Positions 42,585-51,000 of a stretch of 64,000 nucleotides of DNA are shown here, piece after piece. The stretch's first letter is position 1, and the number at the start of each line of letters is the position of its first letter. Source of the stretch: Mesonia aquimarina (GTDB taxonomy: Bacteria > Bacteroidota > Bacteroidia > Flavobacteriales > Flavobacteriaceae); NCBI RefSeq assembly GCF_003667275.1, contig NZ_RCNV01000005.1, forward strand, positions 140,126 through 204,125, written 5' to 3'. Position numbers and translations under genes: made by a program. The notes below the pieces were generated by a model. That model was not told the origin of the DNA. It saw only the letters and a list, made by a program, of their open reading frames with translations, and searched no databases.

Positions 42585-43807
42585 GATAACATAATTTTTG
42601 CTCGTTTTACTGCTTTTACAAAACTATCTATTTCACTTTTTGTATTGTAAAATGAAAAAGAAGCGCGAACCGTTCCCGGTATTTTATAATAATCCATGAT
42701 AGGTTGCGCGCAATGATGACCGGTTCTTACGGCTATTCCTAATTTATCAACAATGGTACCAATATCATACGGATGCATTCCTTCAATATTGAAAGAAATT
42801 ACGGCTGTTTTTTTAACGGATGTCCCGAAGATTTTCATACCCTCAATTTCCAGTAGTTTTTCAGTCGCGTAAGTCAATAATTCGTGTTCATATTCCGCAA
42901 TCGTATCAAACCCGATTTCGTGTAAATAATCTATTGCTTTTCCAAAGGCAATACCTCCGCAAATATTTGGTGTTCCGGCTTCAAATTTATGTGGTAGACC
43001 AGCGTAAGTTGTTTTCTCAAAACTAACCTGATCTATCATTTCTCCTCCTCCTTGATAAGGTGGCAATTTATTTAACCATTCTTCTTTTCCGTATAAAATA
43101 CCTACTCCGGTTGGACCGCACATTTTGTGTGCAGAAACCACATAAAAATCGACATCTAATTGCTGAACATCGGCTTGAATATGCGGAGCAGCTTGTGCCC
43201 CATCAATTAAAACGGCCGCATTTTTTTGATGTGCTTTTTGTATAATTTCTTCAATCGGATTAATTGTTCCGAGTGCATTTGAAACGTGATTTAAAAAAAC
43301 CAGTTTTGTTTTCTCAGAAAGCAAATCATAAAAAGTATTCATGTCTAACTCTCCTTCTTCTGTCATAGGGATAACGCGAAGTTTCGCTCCAGTTTTTTGA
43401 CAAAGCATTTGCCAGGGAACAATATTAGAATGATGTTCTAAAGCAGAAACCAAAATTTCTTCTCCTTTTTTGATTTCTGAAGCAAAACCGTTCGCGACTA
43501 AATTAATACCGTGCGTAGTTCCGGAAGTAAAAATTATTTCTTCTTTTTTTTTGGCATTAAAATGCGCGCGTATGGTTTCTCGCGCTTCTTCGTAAGCTTC
43601 AGTTGCTTCTTGCGAAAGTGTATGAACTCCACGATGAATATTAGCATTGTACTTCTGATAATAATCAACAATCGCATTAATCACCGTACTTGGCGTTTGT
43701 GAGGTTGCGGCATTATCAAAATACACCAGCGGATGCCCATTTACTTTTCGAGAAAGTATCGGAAAATCGACTCTTATTTTTTCGATATTCATAGTGCTAA
43801 TTTTCAT
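42581..43807 (-). CDS. sufS: cysteine desulfurase SufS
   Basis: SufS is a PLP enzyme that extracts sulfur from cysteine as a persulfide. The 408-residue product shows VYFDNAATSQTP near the N-terminus, the PLP-binding lysine in VVSAHKMCGPTGVG, and the catalytic cysteine C366 in RTGHHCAQP. This places it in the SufS (group II) class. The start at 43807 gives MKISTMNIEKIR; the in-frame ATG at 43792 is equally plausible. It is coupled to the downstream META-lipoprotein gene by an ATGA overlap. Confidence 0.96.
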   Translation of the reverse strand: MKISTMNIEKIRVDFPILSRKVNGHPLVYFDNAATSQTPSTVINAIVDYYQKYNANIHRGVHTLSQEATEAYEEARETIRAHFNAKKKEEIIFTSGTTHGINLVANGFASEIKKGEEILVSALEHHSNIVPWQMLCQKTGAKLRVIPMTEEGELDMNTFYDLLSEKTKLVFLNHVSNALGTINPIEEIIQKAHQKNAAVLIDGAQAAPHIQADVQQLDVDFYVVSAHKMCGPTGVGILYGKEEWLNKLPPYQGGGEMIDQVSFEKTTYAGLPHKFEAGTPNICGGIAFGKAIDYLHEIGFDTIAEYEHELLTYATEKLLEIEGMKIFGTSVKKTAVISFNIEGMHPYDIGTIVDKLGIAVRTGHHCAQPIMDYYKIPGTVRASFSFYNTKSEIDSFVKAVKRAKIMLS

Positions 43808-43810
43808 AAT

Positions 43811-44455
43811 TTATTTATTGATTATTGAGGCTAGATTTATATATACATTTAAATAAGCCCCCGCAGTTGAAGTATCGATATTTTCATTATCGATCCAATT
43901 ACTTAACCCATAATAACCAATGATTTCAGCGCCAATTAACGATGAAAATTGAAGTCCGAACCCTAAATTGGCTCCAATATTCGTGCTTTTATAAAAATTT
44001 TCTTCTAATTCAAAGTTATTGCGAGCGTCTTCTTCATTTAAAATGAACGAAAATTGTGGACCCGCTAATAGATAAAAACCTTTTCCGTATTCCTTATTAA
44101 CATCAAATTTCAACAAAGGTTGAAACTTGATAGCAGATTTCATTACATCCAATTCTGTAGATTCATTATTATCTGAATAAATAAGATACTCATCTACATT
44201 TTTACTGTAAAAAAGATTGGCTTTTATTCCGAAAGATTCATTTAACGAGTAATCAAAATATCCGCCAATATTTACAGGGAATCCTTTTTCATTGAAAGGA
44301 GAATAACTATCTCCAGCATACAAGTTTTCATCAGCACCATCGGTTTCAACTGAAATATAATTTGCTCCAAAAGATAAACCGTAGCTTATTTTTTGTGCAA
44401 AAGCCAAACTAGAGATCAGAAAAAAAAAGAGGAAGCTTAACGTTGAATTTTTCAT
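43811..44455 (-). CDS. outer-membrane beta-barrel protein within the SUF operon
   Basis: This is a 214-residue exported protein. Using the ATG at 44455, the signal peptide is MKNSTLSFLFFFLISSLAFAQ; the longer frame from 44470 starts with TTG and overlaps the end of sufD. The mature protein is a small porin/PorT-like barrel with strands such as ISYGLSFGANYISV, VNIGGYFDYSL, FYLLAGPQFSFIL and IGANLGFGLQFSSLIGAEIIGYYGL. It lies 4 bases after sufD and 3 bases before sufS, so it is surely co-transcribed with them. Its relation to Fe-S assembly is unknown. Confidence 0.8.
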   Translation of the reverse strand: MKNSTLSFLFFFLISSLAFAQKISYGLSFGANYISVETDGADENLYAGDSYSPFNEKGFPVNIGGYFDYSLNESFGIKANLFYSKNVDEYLIYSDNNESTELDVMKSAIKFQPLLKFDVNKEYGKGFYLLAGPQFSFILNEEDARNNFELEENFYKSTNIGANLGFGLQFSSLIGAEIIGYYGLSNWIDNENIDTSTAGAYLNVYINLASIINK

Positions 44456-44459
44456 ATTA

Positions 44460-45776
44460 CTACAAATCAAACCCTAAATTTACATTCAGTTTATTCGCGA
44501 TAAGTTTATTGATTCGTTTTTTTAACTCCGGTATTTTTACACTTTCTAATACATTATTAGCAAAAGCGTACATTAATAACGCTCTAGCTTCTTTAGCGGG
44601 AATACCTCTAGATTTTAAATAAAATAACGCCTCTTCATCTAACTGACCAATTGTACAACCGTGACTACACTGCACATCATCTGCAAAAATTTCCAATTGC
44701 GGCTTTGAATTAATGGTCGCTTTATCACTCACCAAAATATTATTGTTGCTTTGGTACGCATTAATTTTTTGCGCAATTTTATCTACCAAAACCTTTCCGT
44801 TAAATACTCCCACCGCTTTATCATCAAAAATCCCTTTATAATCTTGATGACTCTCGCAATTTGGTTGTGAATGATGAACCAAGGTATTGTGGTCTACGTG
44901 CTGTTTTCCTTCAATAATGGTTACGCCATTCATGGTAGAATCTATATGTTCTCCCCTTTGATAGAAGTTAAGATTGTTACGCGTTAATTTTCCGCCAAAA
45001 GAAAAGGTATGTACAGAACAATTACTTTCGTCTTTTTGGTCAACGTAGGTATTATCAATTAAAGAGGCAGAAAGTTTATCATTCTGAATTTTATAATAAT
45101 CTACCATCGCTCTTTTTTCAGCAAAAATCTCGGTTACCGAATTTGTAAAAACCGGATTTTCTGTTAAGCTTTGGTGACGCTCAATAATTTGTACTTGAGA
45201 ATTCTCTCCCACCACAACCAAGTTTCTAGGCTGAAGCATTAATGCAGCTTCATTTCCCGTAGAAAGATTTAAAATCTGAATAGGTTTGTCTGAAACTGTA
45301 TTATTTGGAATATGAATAAAAGCTCCTTCACGAGAAAATGCGGTATTTAACGAATTTAAACCATCGTCTGAAGGTGCAATTTTATTGAAATACTTCTCCA
45401 TAATCTCTTTGTACTTTGGCTTATCTAGAGCCGAAGACATTAAACAAGCATCTATTTTATCGTGCGTTGTTTCTGATAAATGTGAGGAGTAAATTCCATC
45501 AATAAAAACAATGGTGTACGCGTCTATATCGTGAATAAAATATTTTTTAACATCACGATATTCAATGGTACTTTCCTTTTTAGGAAAAATGCTATAATCT
45601 TCTTTTAAGATTGAATTTAAAGAAGTGTATTTCCAAGCTTCTTCTTTTTTTGTAGGAAATCCTTTTGATTCAAAATTTTTAAGCGCTTTATTTCTAATGG
45701 TATGAATATCGCTACTTACATCTACCTGCTCTTCAAAAGCAAAAAAAGAAGAAATTAATTTATCTTTTAAACTCAT
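44460..45776 (-). CDS. sufD: SufD, SufBCD scaffold subunit
   Basis: SufD is the partner of SufB in the SufBC2D complex that assembles Fe-S clusters. The 438-residue product (ATG at 45776, MSLKDKLISSFF) has a helical N-terminal part (SKGFPTKKEEAWKYTSLNSIL pattern). The beta-helix core follows, with GGKLTRNNLNFYQRG, HHSQPNCESHQDYKGIFDDKAVGVFNGKVLVD and CSHGCTIGQLDEEALFYLKSRGI near the C-terminus. The longer frame to 45806 begins with TTG and is not needed. It lies 83 bases after sufC. Confidence 0.95.
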   Translation of the reverse strand: MSLKDKLISSFFAFEEQVDVSSDIHTIRNKALKNFESKGFPTKKEEAWKYTSLNSILKEDYSIFPKKESTIEYRDVKKYFIHDIDAYTIVFIDGIYSSHLSETTHDKIDACLMSSALDKPKYKEIMEKYFNKIAPSDDGLNSLNTAFSREGAFIHIPNNTVSDKPIQILNLSTGNEAALMLQPRNLVVVGENSQVQIIERHQSLTENPVFTNSVTEIFAEKRAMVDYYKIQNDKLSASLIDNTYVDQKDESNCSVHTFSFGGKLTRNNLNFYQRGEHIDSTMNGVTIIEGKQHVDHNTLVHHSQPNCESHQDYKGIFDDKAVGVFNGKVLVDKIAQKINAYQSNNNILVSDKATINSKPQLEIFADDVQCSHGCTIGQLDEEALFYLKSRGIPAKEARALLMYAFANNVLESVKIPELKKRINKLIANKLNVNLGFDL

Positions 45777-45859
45777 AGTTTTTTCTTGTTTTCTGGGTTG
45801 GCGCAAGTCTATAACTATTGCTATCCCGTTTTGTTAAAAATCGGCTTATTCAGTTTTTA

Positions 45860-46615
45860 TTAAACTGATTTTGCTTCGGTTTTTAACCAATCGTAACCGT
45901 GCTCCTCTAACTTATGTGCTAATTCTTTTCCGCCGGATTTTACAATTTTCCCGTCTAATAAAACGTGAACATAATCTGGCACAATATAATTAAGCAAACG
46001 TTGGTAGTGTGTAATTACCATTACTGCGTTTTCTTTAGTACGTAATTTATTTACCCCATCAGAAACTATACGCAAAGCATCAATATCTAAACCGGAATCT
46101 GTTTCATCTAGAATAGCCAATTTTGGCTCCATCATAGCCATCTGGAAAATTTCGTTACGCTTTTTTTCTCCTCCTGAAAAACCTTCGTTTAACGAACGTG
46201 ATAAAAACTTACGATCCATTTCTAGCATTTCTGACTTTTCACGGATTTTTTTCAGCATATCTTTTGCCGGCATTTCTTCTAAGCCTTGTGCTTTTCTCGT
46301 TTCGTTGATTGCGGTTTTCATAAAATTAGTAACCGAAACACCAGGAATTTCTACCGGATATTGCATCGATAAGAAAATACCATTGTGTGCGCGCTCGTCA
46401 ACTTCCATTTCAGAGATATCCTCATTTTCAAGAATAATTTCGCCATCAGTCATCTCAAACTCTTCCTTCCCGGCAATTACAGAAGCTAGCGTACTTTTAC
46501 CAGAACCGTTTGGCCCCATAATAGCATGTACCTCGCCTGCATTAATTTCTAAATTTATTCCTTTTAATATTTCTTTTCCTTCTACACTTGCGTGTAAATT
46601 TTTTATCTTTAACAT
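45860..46615 (-). CDS. sufC: SufC, Fe-S assembly ATPase
   Basis: SufC is the ABC-type ATPase of the SufBCD scaffold. The 251-residue product has Walker A GPNGSGKST (residues 34-42), the SufC-specific signature LNEGFSGGEKKRNEIFQM, Walker B LAILDETDSGLD, and the H-loop in VITHYQRLL. The DETDSGLD form is the SufC hallmark. It begins 6 bases after the lipoprotein gene upstream. Confidence 0.97.
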   Translation of the reverse strand: MLKIKNLHASVEGKEILKGINLEINAGEVHAIMGPNGSGKSTLASVIAGKEEFEMTDGEIILENEDISEMEVDERAHNGIFLSMQYPVEIPGVSVTNFMKTAINETRKAQGLEEMPAKDMLKKIREKSEMLEMDRKFLSRSLNEGFSGGEKKRNEIFQMAMMEPKLAILDETDSGLDIDALRIVSDGVNKLRTKENAVMVITHYQRLLNYIVPDYVHVLLDGKIVKSGGKELAHKLEEHGYDWLKTEAKSV

Positions 46616-46621
46616 AGTCTC

Positions 46622-47050
46622 TTATTTAGCTTGTTCTCCCTTAACTCGTATTGTTTTCTCGTCGGAAGGCTCTAATACTTTAATAATTCTTTTAATTTCT
46701 ACTACTTCATCCCAACCTTCTTCCATTGGGTTTGGTTTTATTTTGGCCTGAATAATTACAGGGACCATATCAAAATCATCACGCTTTAGCTTTTCAACTT
46801 GTTCAGATAGTTGAGTTGCCATAGAATCTAAAACCACTCCGTAGATAAAATCGTTTCCTTTAAGAACCGCTGCATCTGCTGTATAAATAAACTCTCCACT
46901 TAAAACACTTAAGTCCTTTTTTTGTTTATCATCTGATTCAGTCTTTTGTTCTGTTGAAGTTGATTTTTCTTCCTCTTTTTGTTTGGGATCATTTTTACAC
47001 CCAACAATTAACATACTTGCAGCAACAAATGCTAATACGTGTTTTTTCAT
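46622..47050 (-). CDS. hypothetical lipoprotein between sufB and sufC
   Basis: This is a 142-residue lipoprotein with N-terminus MKKHVLAFVAASMLIVGC (lipobox IVGC). A low-complexity Lys/Glu/Ser/Asp stretch runs to about residue 48, then a compact domain LSVLSGEFIYTADAAVLKGNDFIYGVVLDSM and IKRIIKVLEPSDEKTIRVKG. I do not recognise a family. The gene is tightly packed (6 bases) ahead of sufC and 39 bases after sufB, so it belongs to the operon. Why a lipid-anchored envelope protein sits between two cytoplasmic scaffold genes is unknown. Confidence 0.78.
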   Translation of the reverse strand: MKKHVLAFVAASMLIVGCKNDPKQKEEEKSTSTEQKTESDDKQKKDLSVLSGEFIYTADAAVLKGNDFIYGVVLDSMATQLSEQVEKLKRDDFDMVPVIIQAKIKPNPMEEGWDEVVEIKRIIKVLEPSDEKTIRVKGEQAK

Positions 47051-47089
47051 TTTATGATTTTTAATTGAACATAAATTTGTCTGTAGTTT

Positions 47090-48538
47090 TTAACCTACAG
47101 AACCTTCTAAAGATATTTCTAATAATTTTTGTGCTTCTACCGCAAATTCCATCGGTAATTTATTAAGTACTTCTTTACTGAAACCGTTTACAATTAATGC
47201 AATTGCTTTTTCAGTATCAATACCCCGTTGGTTACAGTAAAAAATTTGATCTTCTCCAATCTTACTAGTGGTTGCCTCGTGCTCAACTTTAGCCGATTTA
47301 TTTTTGGTTTCGATGTATGGAAAGGTGTGCGCTCCACACTCGTTACCCATCAGCAACGAATCGCATTGTGAAAAGTTTCTTGCATTTGTTGCGCGTGGTT
47401 GAATTTGCACCAAACCACGATAAGAATTTTGCGATTTACCGGCAGAAATTCCTTTAGAGATAATCGTACTCTTTGTGTTTTTTCCTAAATGAATCATTTT
47501 AGTTCCTGTGTCTGCTTGCTGATAATTATTAGTTACAGCAATAGAATAAAACTCACCAATTGAATAATCTCCTTTTAAAATACAGCTTGGGTATTTCCAC
47601 GTTACTGCACTTCCCGTTTCTACTTGCGTCCAACTAATTTTAGCTCTGTCTTCGCATAAACCACGTTTCGTCACAAAATTAAAAACGCCTCCTTTTCCTT
47701 CAGAATTTCCCGGATACCAATTTTGCACCGTACTGTATTTTATTTCGGCATCATCTAACGCAATAAGCTCTACCACGGCAGCGTGCAACTGGTTTTCATC
47801 ACGCATTGGTGCTGTACAACCTTCCAGATAGCTTACATAACTTTCTTTATCTGCTACCACAAGTGTACGTTCAAACTGACCGGTTCCGGCTTGGTTAATT
47901 CTAAAATATGTAGAAAGTTCCATCGGGCATCTTACGCCTTTTGGAATGTAGCAAAAAGAGCCATCACTAAAAACAGCCGAATTTAATGCGGCATAAAAAT
48001 TATCTTTTCTAGGCACTACTGTTCCTAAATATTTTTTCACTAATTCAGGATGTTCTTGGATTGCTTCAGAAATAGAACAAAAAATAATTCCTTTTTCAGC
48101 TAAGGTTTTCTTGAATGTTGTGGTTACAGAAACAGAATCCATCACTACATCTACTGCAACTCCGGCCAATTTTTTCTGCTCATCTAAAGAAATCCCTAAT
48201 TTCTCAAACGTGTCTAACAATTCAGGATCTACCTCATCTAAACTTTCATATTTAGGTTTTTTATTAGGAGCTGAGTAATACGAAATGTTTTGAAAGTCAG
48301 GTTTAGGATAATTTACATTAGCCCAATCCGGCTCTTCCATTTGCTCCCAAATTCTATAAGCTTCTAATCTCCATTCGGTCATCCACTCCGGCTCATTTTT
48401 CTTTTTAGAAATTGCCCGAACGATATCTTCATTTAAACCATTGGGAAGCGTATCAGATTCTATATCAGTATAAAATCCATACTCATACTCTTTGGTTTCA
48501 AGTTCTTTTTTTAAATCGTCTTCTGTAAACTTACTCAT
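47090..48538 (-). CDS. sufB: SufB, SufBCD scaffold subunit
   Basis: SufB carries the nascent Fe-S cluster in the SufBC2D complex. The 482-residue product shows [18 protein letters not shown] near the N-terminus, [26 protein letters not shown], and [45 protein letters not shown], the conserved region with the cysteine used in assembly, and [20 protein letters not shown] near the end complete the pattern. Normal length. Confidence 0.97.
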   Translation of the reverse strand: MSKFTEDDLKKELETKEYEYGFYTDIESDTLPNGLNEDIVRAISKKKNEPEWMTEWRLEAYRIWEQMEEPDWANVNYPKPDFQNISYYSAPNKKPKYESLDEVDPELLDTFEKLGISLDEQKKLAGVAVDVVMDSVSVTTTFKKTLAEKGIIFCSISEAIQEHPELVKKYLGTVVPRKDNFYAALNSAVFSDGSFCYIPKGVRCPMELSTYFRINQAGTGQFERTLVVADKESYVSYLEGCTAPMRDENQLHAAVVELIALDDAEIKYSTVQNWYPGNSEGKGGVFNFVTKRGLCEDRAKISWTQVETGSAVTWKYPSCILKGDYSIGEFYSIAVTNNYQQADTGTKMIHLGKNTKSTIISKGISAGKSQNSYRGLVQIQPRATNARNFSQCDSLLMGNECGAHTFPYIETKNKSAKVEHEATTSKIGEDQIFYCNQRGIDTEKAIALIVNGFSKEVLNKLPMEFAVEAQKLLEISLEGSVG

Positions 48539-48609
48539 TATCTTTCTGTTATATCATTTAAAAGCAGAAGCTATTTTAAAACTTCCGCATTTAATTTTTC
48601 TATTTTATT

Positions 48610-48939
48610 TTACAAGGAAAAACTCTCACCGCAACCACAAGTACGTTGCGCATTAGGATTATTAAACACAAAGCCTTTTCCGTTTAATCCTCCAGAATAT
48701 TCTAGCGTAGTTCCAACCAAATAAAGAAAACTTCGTTTATCAACAAGAATTTTCACCTGATTATCTTCAAAAAGTTTATCACCTTCAACTTCTGTTTTAT
48801 CGAAATCTAAATCATACGAAAGTCCAGAACAGCCGCCACTTTTAACACCTACCCGAACAAAATCTTCGGTAATATTAAAACCTCCTTCTGCCATCAACTG
48901 CGCTATTTTATTCTTCGCTTCTTCACTTACCTTAATCAT
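48610..48939 (-). CDS. sufA: SufA/IscA-type Fe-S carrier
   Basis: This is an A-type carrier protein that accepts an Fe-S cluster and delivers it to targets. The 109-residue product has the three conserved cysteines in GGCSGLSYDLDF and RTCGCGESF. It is the first gene of the SUF operon, 71 bases before sufB. A TATATTTG promoter box lies 29 bases before its ATG on the minus strand. Confidence 0.93.
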   Translation of the reverse strand: MIKVSEEAKNKIAQLMAEGGFNITEDFVRVGVKSGGCSGLSYDLDFDKTEVEGDKLFEDNQVKILVDKRSFLYLVGTTLEYSGGLNGKGFVFNNPNAQRTCGCGESFSL

Positions 48940-48968
48940 ATCAGTAAATCTTAGTTCATATTAATTTG

Positions 48969-48976
48969 CAAATATA
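48969..48976 (-). promoter_or_regulatory. suf operon promoter -7 box
   Basis: TATATTTG on the minus strand fits TAnnTTTG, 29 bases before the sufA start. A suitable -33 TTG is not obvious. No regulator-binding site could be named. Confidence 0.5.
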
Positions 48977-49126
48977 CCATTTAGTCCTGTGAATACCATA
49001 CTAGTATACATATATCTAACTTATCTAAAAATAAGTAGATACTATAAGGGCAAACAGCTTTATTATTTTAGCTTTTAGTCGAATTTTTTACTTGATGTTT
49101 TCAAGAAACCAGCAAAAAAATAAAAT

Positions 49127-49160
49127 CTTGATTTTCCTCGAAGTTTTCTTTGTAATTTTG
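49127..49160 (+). promoter_or_regulatory. thiL promoter
   Basis: CTTG (49127-49130), 22 bases, then TAATTTTG (49153-49160), 17 bases before the ATG at 49178. Confidence 0.55.
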
Positions 49161-49177
49161 CAGTCTAAATTGAAGCT

Positions 49178-50236
49178 ATGTTCGACAATAAAGACAGTAA
49201 AACCAACCTTTCTGAATTAGGGGAATTTGGATTAATAGAACACTTAACTCGTTATGTAGAGTTACACCAAAATTCTACAAAAACCGGTATTGGCGACGAT
49301 GCTGCGGTGATGCATTTTGAGAACGAAGAAGTGATCTTAACTACAGATATGTTGGTAGAAGGGGTTCACTTTGACTTAGCTTACATGCCGCTAAAACACT
49401 TGGGTTACAAAGCTGTTATGGTAAATCTTTCTGATGTGTACGCGATGAATGCTGAAGCTACACAAATTACTGTTTCCATTGCAGCTTCTAATCGTTTTCC
49501 TGTAGAAGCTTTAGAAGAATTATACGCAGGAATTTTATTGGCTTGCAAAAATTATAAAGTCGATTTAGTCGGAGGCGACACCACCTCTTCTACTTCCGGA
49601 TTAGTGATTAGCATTAGTGCTATCGGAAAAGCTGAAGCTAAAAAAATAACAAAAAGAAGCGGCGCAAAACCAAACGATCTATTAGTTGTAACCGGAGATT
49701 TAGGTGCGGCATATATGGGATTGCAAGTTCTAGAACGCGAAAAGCAAGTCTTTAAAGTCAATCCAAATGCGCAACCCGATTTAGAGCCGTATTCTTATAT
49801 TGTTGAACGGCAATTAAAACCGGAAGCGCGAAAAGATATTCCACAGCTGCTGACTGCTTTAGAAGTGCAACCAACTTCTATGATTGATATTAGCGACGGA
49901 CTGTCTTCTGAAATCATCCATTTGTGCAAAAACTCCAAAACAGGCGCAAATTTATTTGAAGAAAAAATTCCGTTAGATCCTGCGGTAATTTCTGTTTGCG
50001 AAGAATTTCAAATTGATAGTACAATGATTGCTTTAAGTGGCGGGGAAGATTATGAATTATTACTGACAATTTCACAAGACGATTTCGATAAAATTAAAGG
50101 AAACCCTAACCTAACGGTAATTGGCCACATGACCGAAGAAAACGAAGGCATGCATTTAATTACACGCGCCAATCAAAAAATACCGATTAAAGCTCGCGGC
50201 TGGAATTCTTTTGAAGACGAAAAAGATTCGGAATAA
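49178..50236 (+). CDS. thiL: thiamine-monophosphate kinase
   Basis: ThiL phosphorylates thiamine monophosphate to the active cofactor thiamine diphosphate, which sucA in this window needs. The 352-residue product is PurM/ThiL-type: LGEFGLIEHLTR near the N-terminus, TGIGDDAAVM (about residues 36-45), VNLSDVYAMNAEATQITVS, and DLVGGDTTSS. MIDISDGLSSEIIHLC and ALSGGEDYELLLTI follow. Normal length. It is convergent with the ACT-like gene, whose stop lies 10 bases away, with no visible terminator between them. Confidence 0.95.
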   Translation: MFDNKDSKTNLSELGEFGLIEHLTRYVELHQNSTKTGIGDDAAVMHFENEEVILTTDMLVEGVHFDLAYMPLKHLGYKAVMVNLSDVYAMNAEATQITVSIAASNRFPVEALEELYAGILLACKNYKVDLVGGDTTSSTSGLVISISAIGKAEAKKITKRSGAKPNDLLVVTGDLGAAYMGLQVLEREKQVFKVNPNAQPDLEPYSYIVERQLKPEARKDIPQLLTALEVQPTSMIDISDGLSSEIIHLCKNSKTGANLFEEKIPLDPAVISVCEEFQIDSTMIALSGGEDYELLLTISQDDFDKIKGNPNLTVIGHMTEENEGMHLITRANQKIPIKARGWNSFEDEKDSE

Positions 50237-50246
50237 AAATTTACGC

Positions 50247-50903
50247 TTATTTTTTTAAATTTTTAATTACTGCAAAAGCTTGCTCGACAACTTGTTCTTC
50301 TACCAAAACGGTAAATTCGTTTGTGGTAGAAACAACTTCGTATAACGCGATATTTCGCCAAGCTAAATGTTTAAATAATTGATAATACAAGCCGGCAACT
50401 TTAGAATTGTCTTGCGGTAATTGAACACTTACCGCAGCTAATTCGTCACGCTGATTTAAAAGTTTTTCGTCTTCAAAAAACAAATCAACTCTCTCTGCCT
50501 CAGAACCCGAAATCATAATATTACTTTCTAAAATACCGCGTGTGAAAGCATAGAACAAATGTGTGTTATCAGAAATATAAGCCAATAATTTTCCGTGGCA
50601 ATTAATTAACGTATTTGTATTTCTAAACGTAAAAGCAGAAATATTAGAACGCACCGTAATATCGCCCAAACTTTTAAATGCCTTTTCTATTTTAATATTC
50701 GCACTAACTCCCATAGGTGATTGGTACCGACGCAACGCCATCATTATAGCACCGGTTTTTACAGGTTTTTTCAAACTTTCGCTTACTTCCTTTTGTAATT
50801 TTTCGGCTAAAGCGCTATAATTTATAATTTGCTGTTGAAGTGCTTCTTCTAAAAATGGCTGTGCTCTTAAAATTTGTTCAACGCTTTGGGCTATGGTTTT
50901 CAT
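50247..50903 (-). CDS. ACT-domain-like protein divergent from aspartate kinase
   Basis: This is a 218-residue soluble protein. Residues 1-65 are helical (QSVEQILRAQPFLEEALQQQIINYSALAEKLQKEV) and resemble a winged-helix region. The last 56 or so residues (from about 163) read like an ACT domain: VAGLYYQLFKHLAWRNIALYEVVSTTNEFTVLVEEQVVEQAFAVIKNL. That is the pattern of the second ACT repeat of aspartate kinases (GLY/FKALAWRNI, STTNEF, then V-E-Q-V). It is divergent from lysC, with 97 bases between the starts. I infer an amino-acid-sensing regulator, possibly of lysC; COG2150-type proteins are a possible comparison. Not recognised by name. Confidence 0.7.
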   Translation of the reverse strand: MKTIAQSVEQILRAQPFLEEALQQQIINYSALAEKLQKEVSESLKKPVKTGAIMMALRRYQSPMGVSANIKIEKAFKSLGDITVRSNISAFTFRNTNTLINCHGKLLAYISDNTHLFYAFTRGILESNIMISGSEAERVDLFFEDEKLLNQRDELAAVSVQLPQDNSKVAGLYYQLFKHLAWRNIALYEVVSTTNEFTVLVEEQVVEQAFAVIKNLKK

Positions 50904-50928
50904 TTTGTTAAATAATTAACTTATTGTG

Positions 50929-50936
50929 TAAAATTA
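50929..50936 (-). promoter_or_regulatory. possible promoter box of the ACT-like gene
   Basis: TAATTTTA on the minus strand differs from TAnnTTTG in one position, 25 bases before the ATG at 50903. A comparable near-match TACATTCG for lysC lies at 50979-50986 on the plus strand, so the 97-base gap carries divergent promoters. Confidence 0.35.
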
Positions 50937-51000
50937 GTAAAATAAAATTATTTATGCGGTAAGTTTTTAAAACTCAATTACATTCGCCAAAAATTACACA

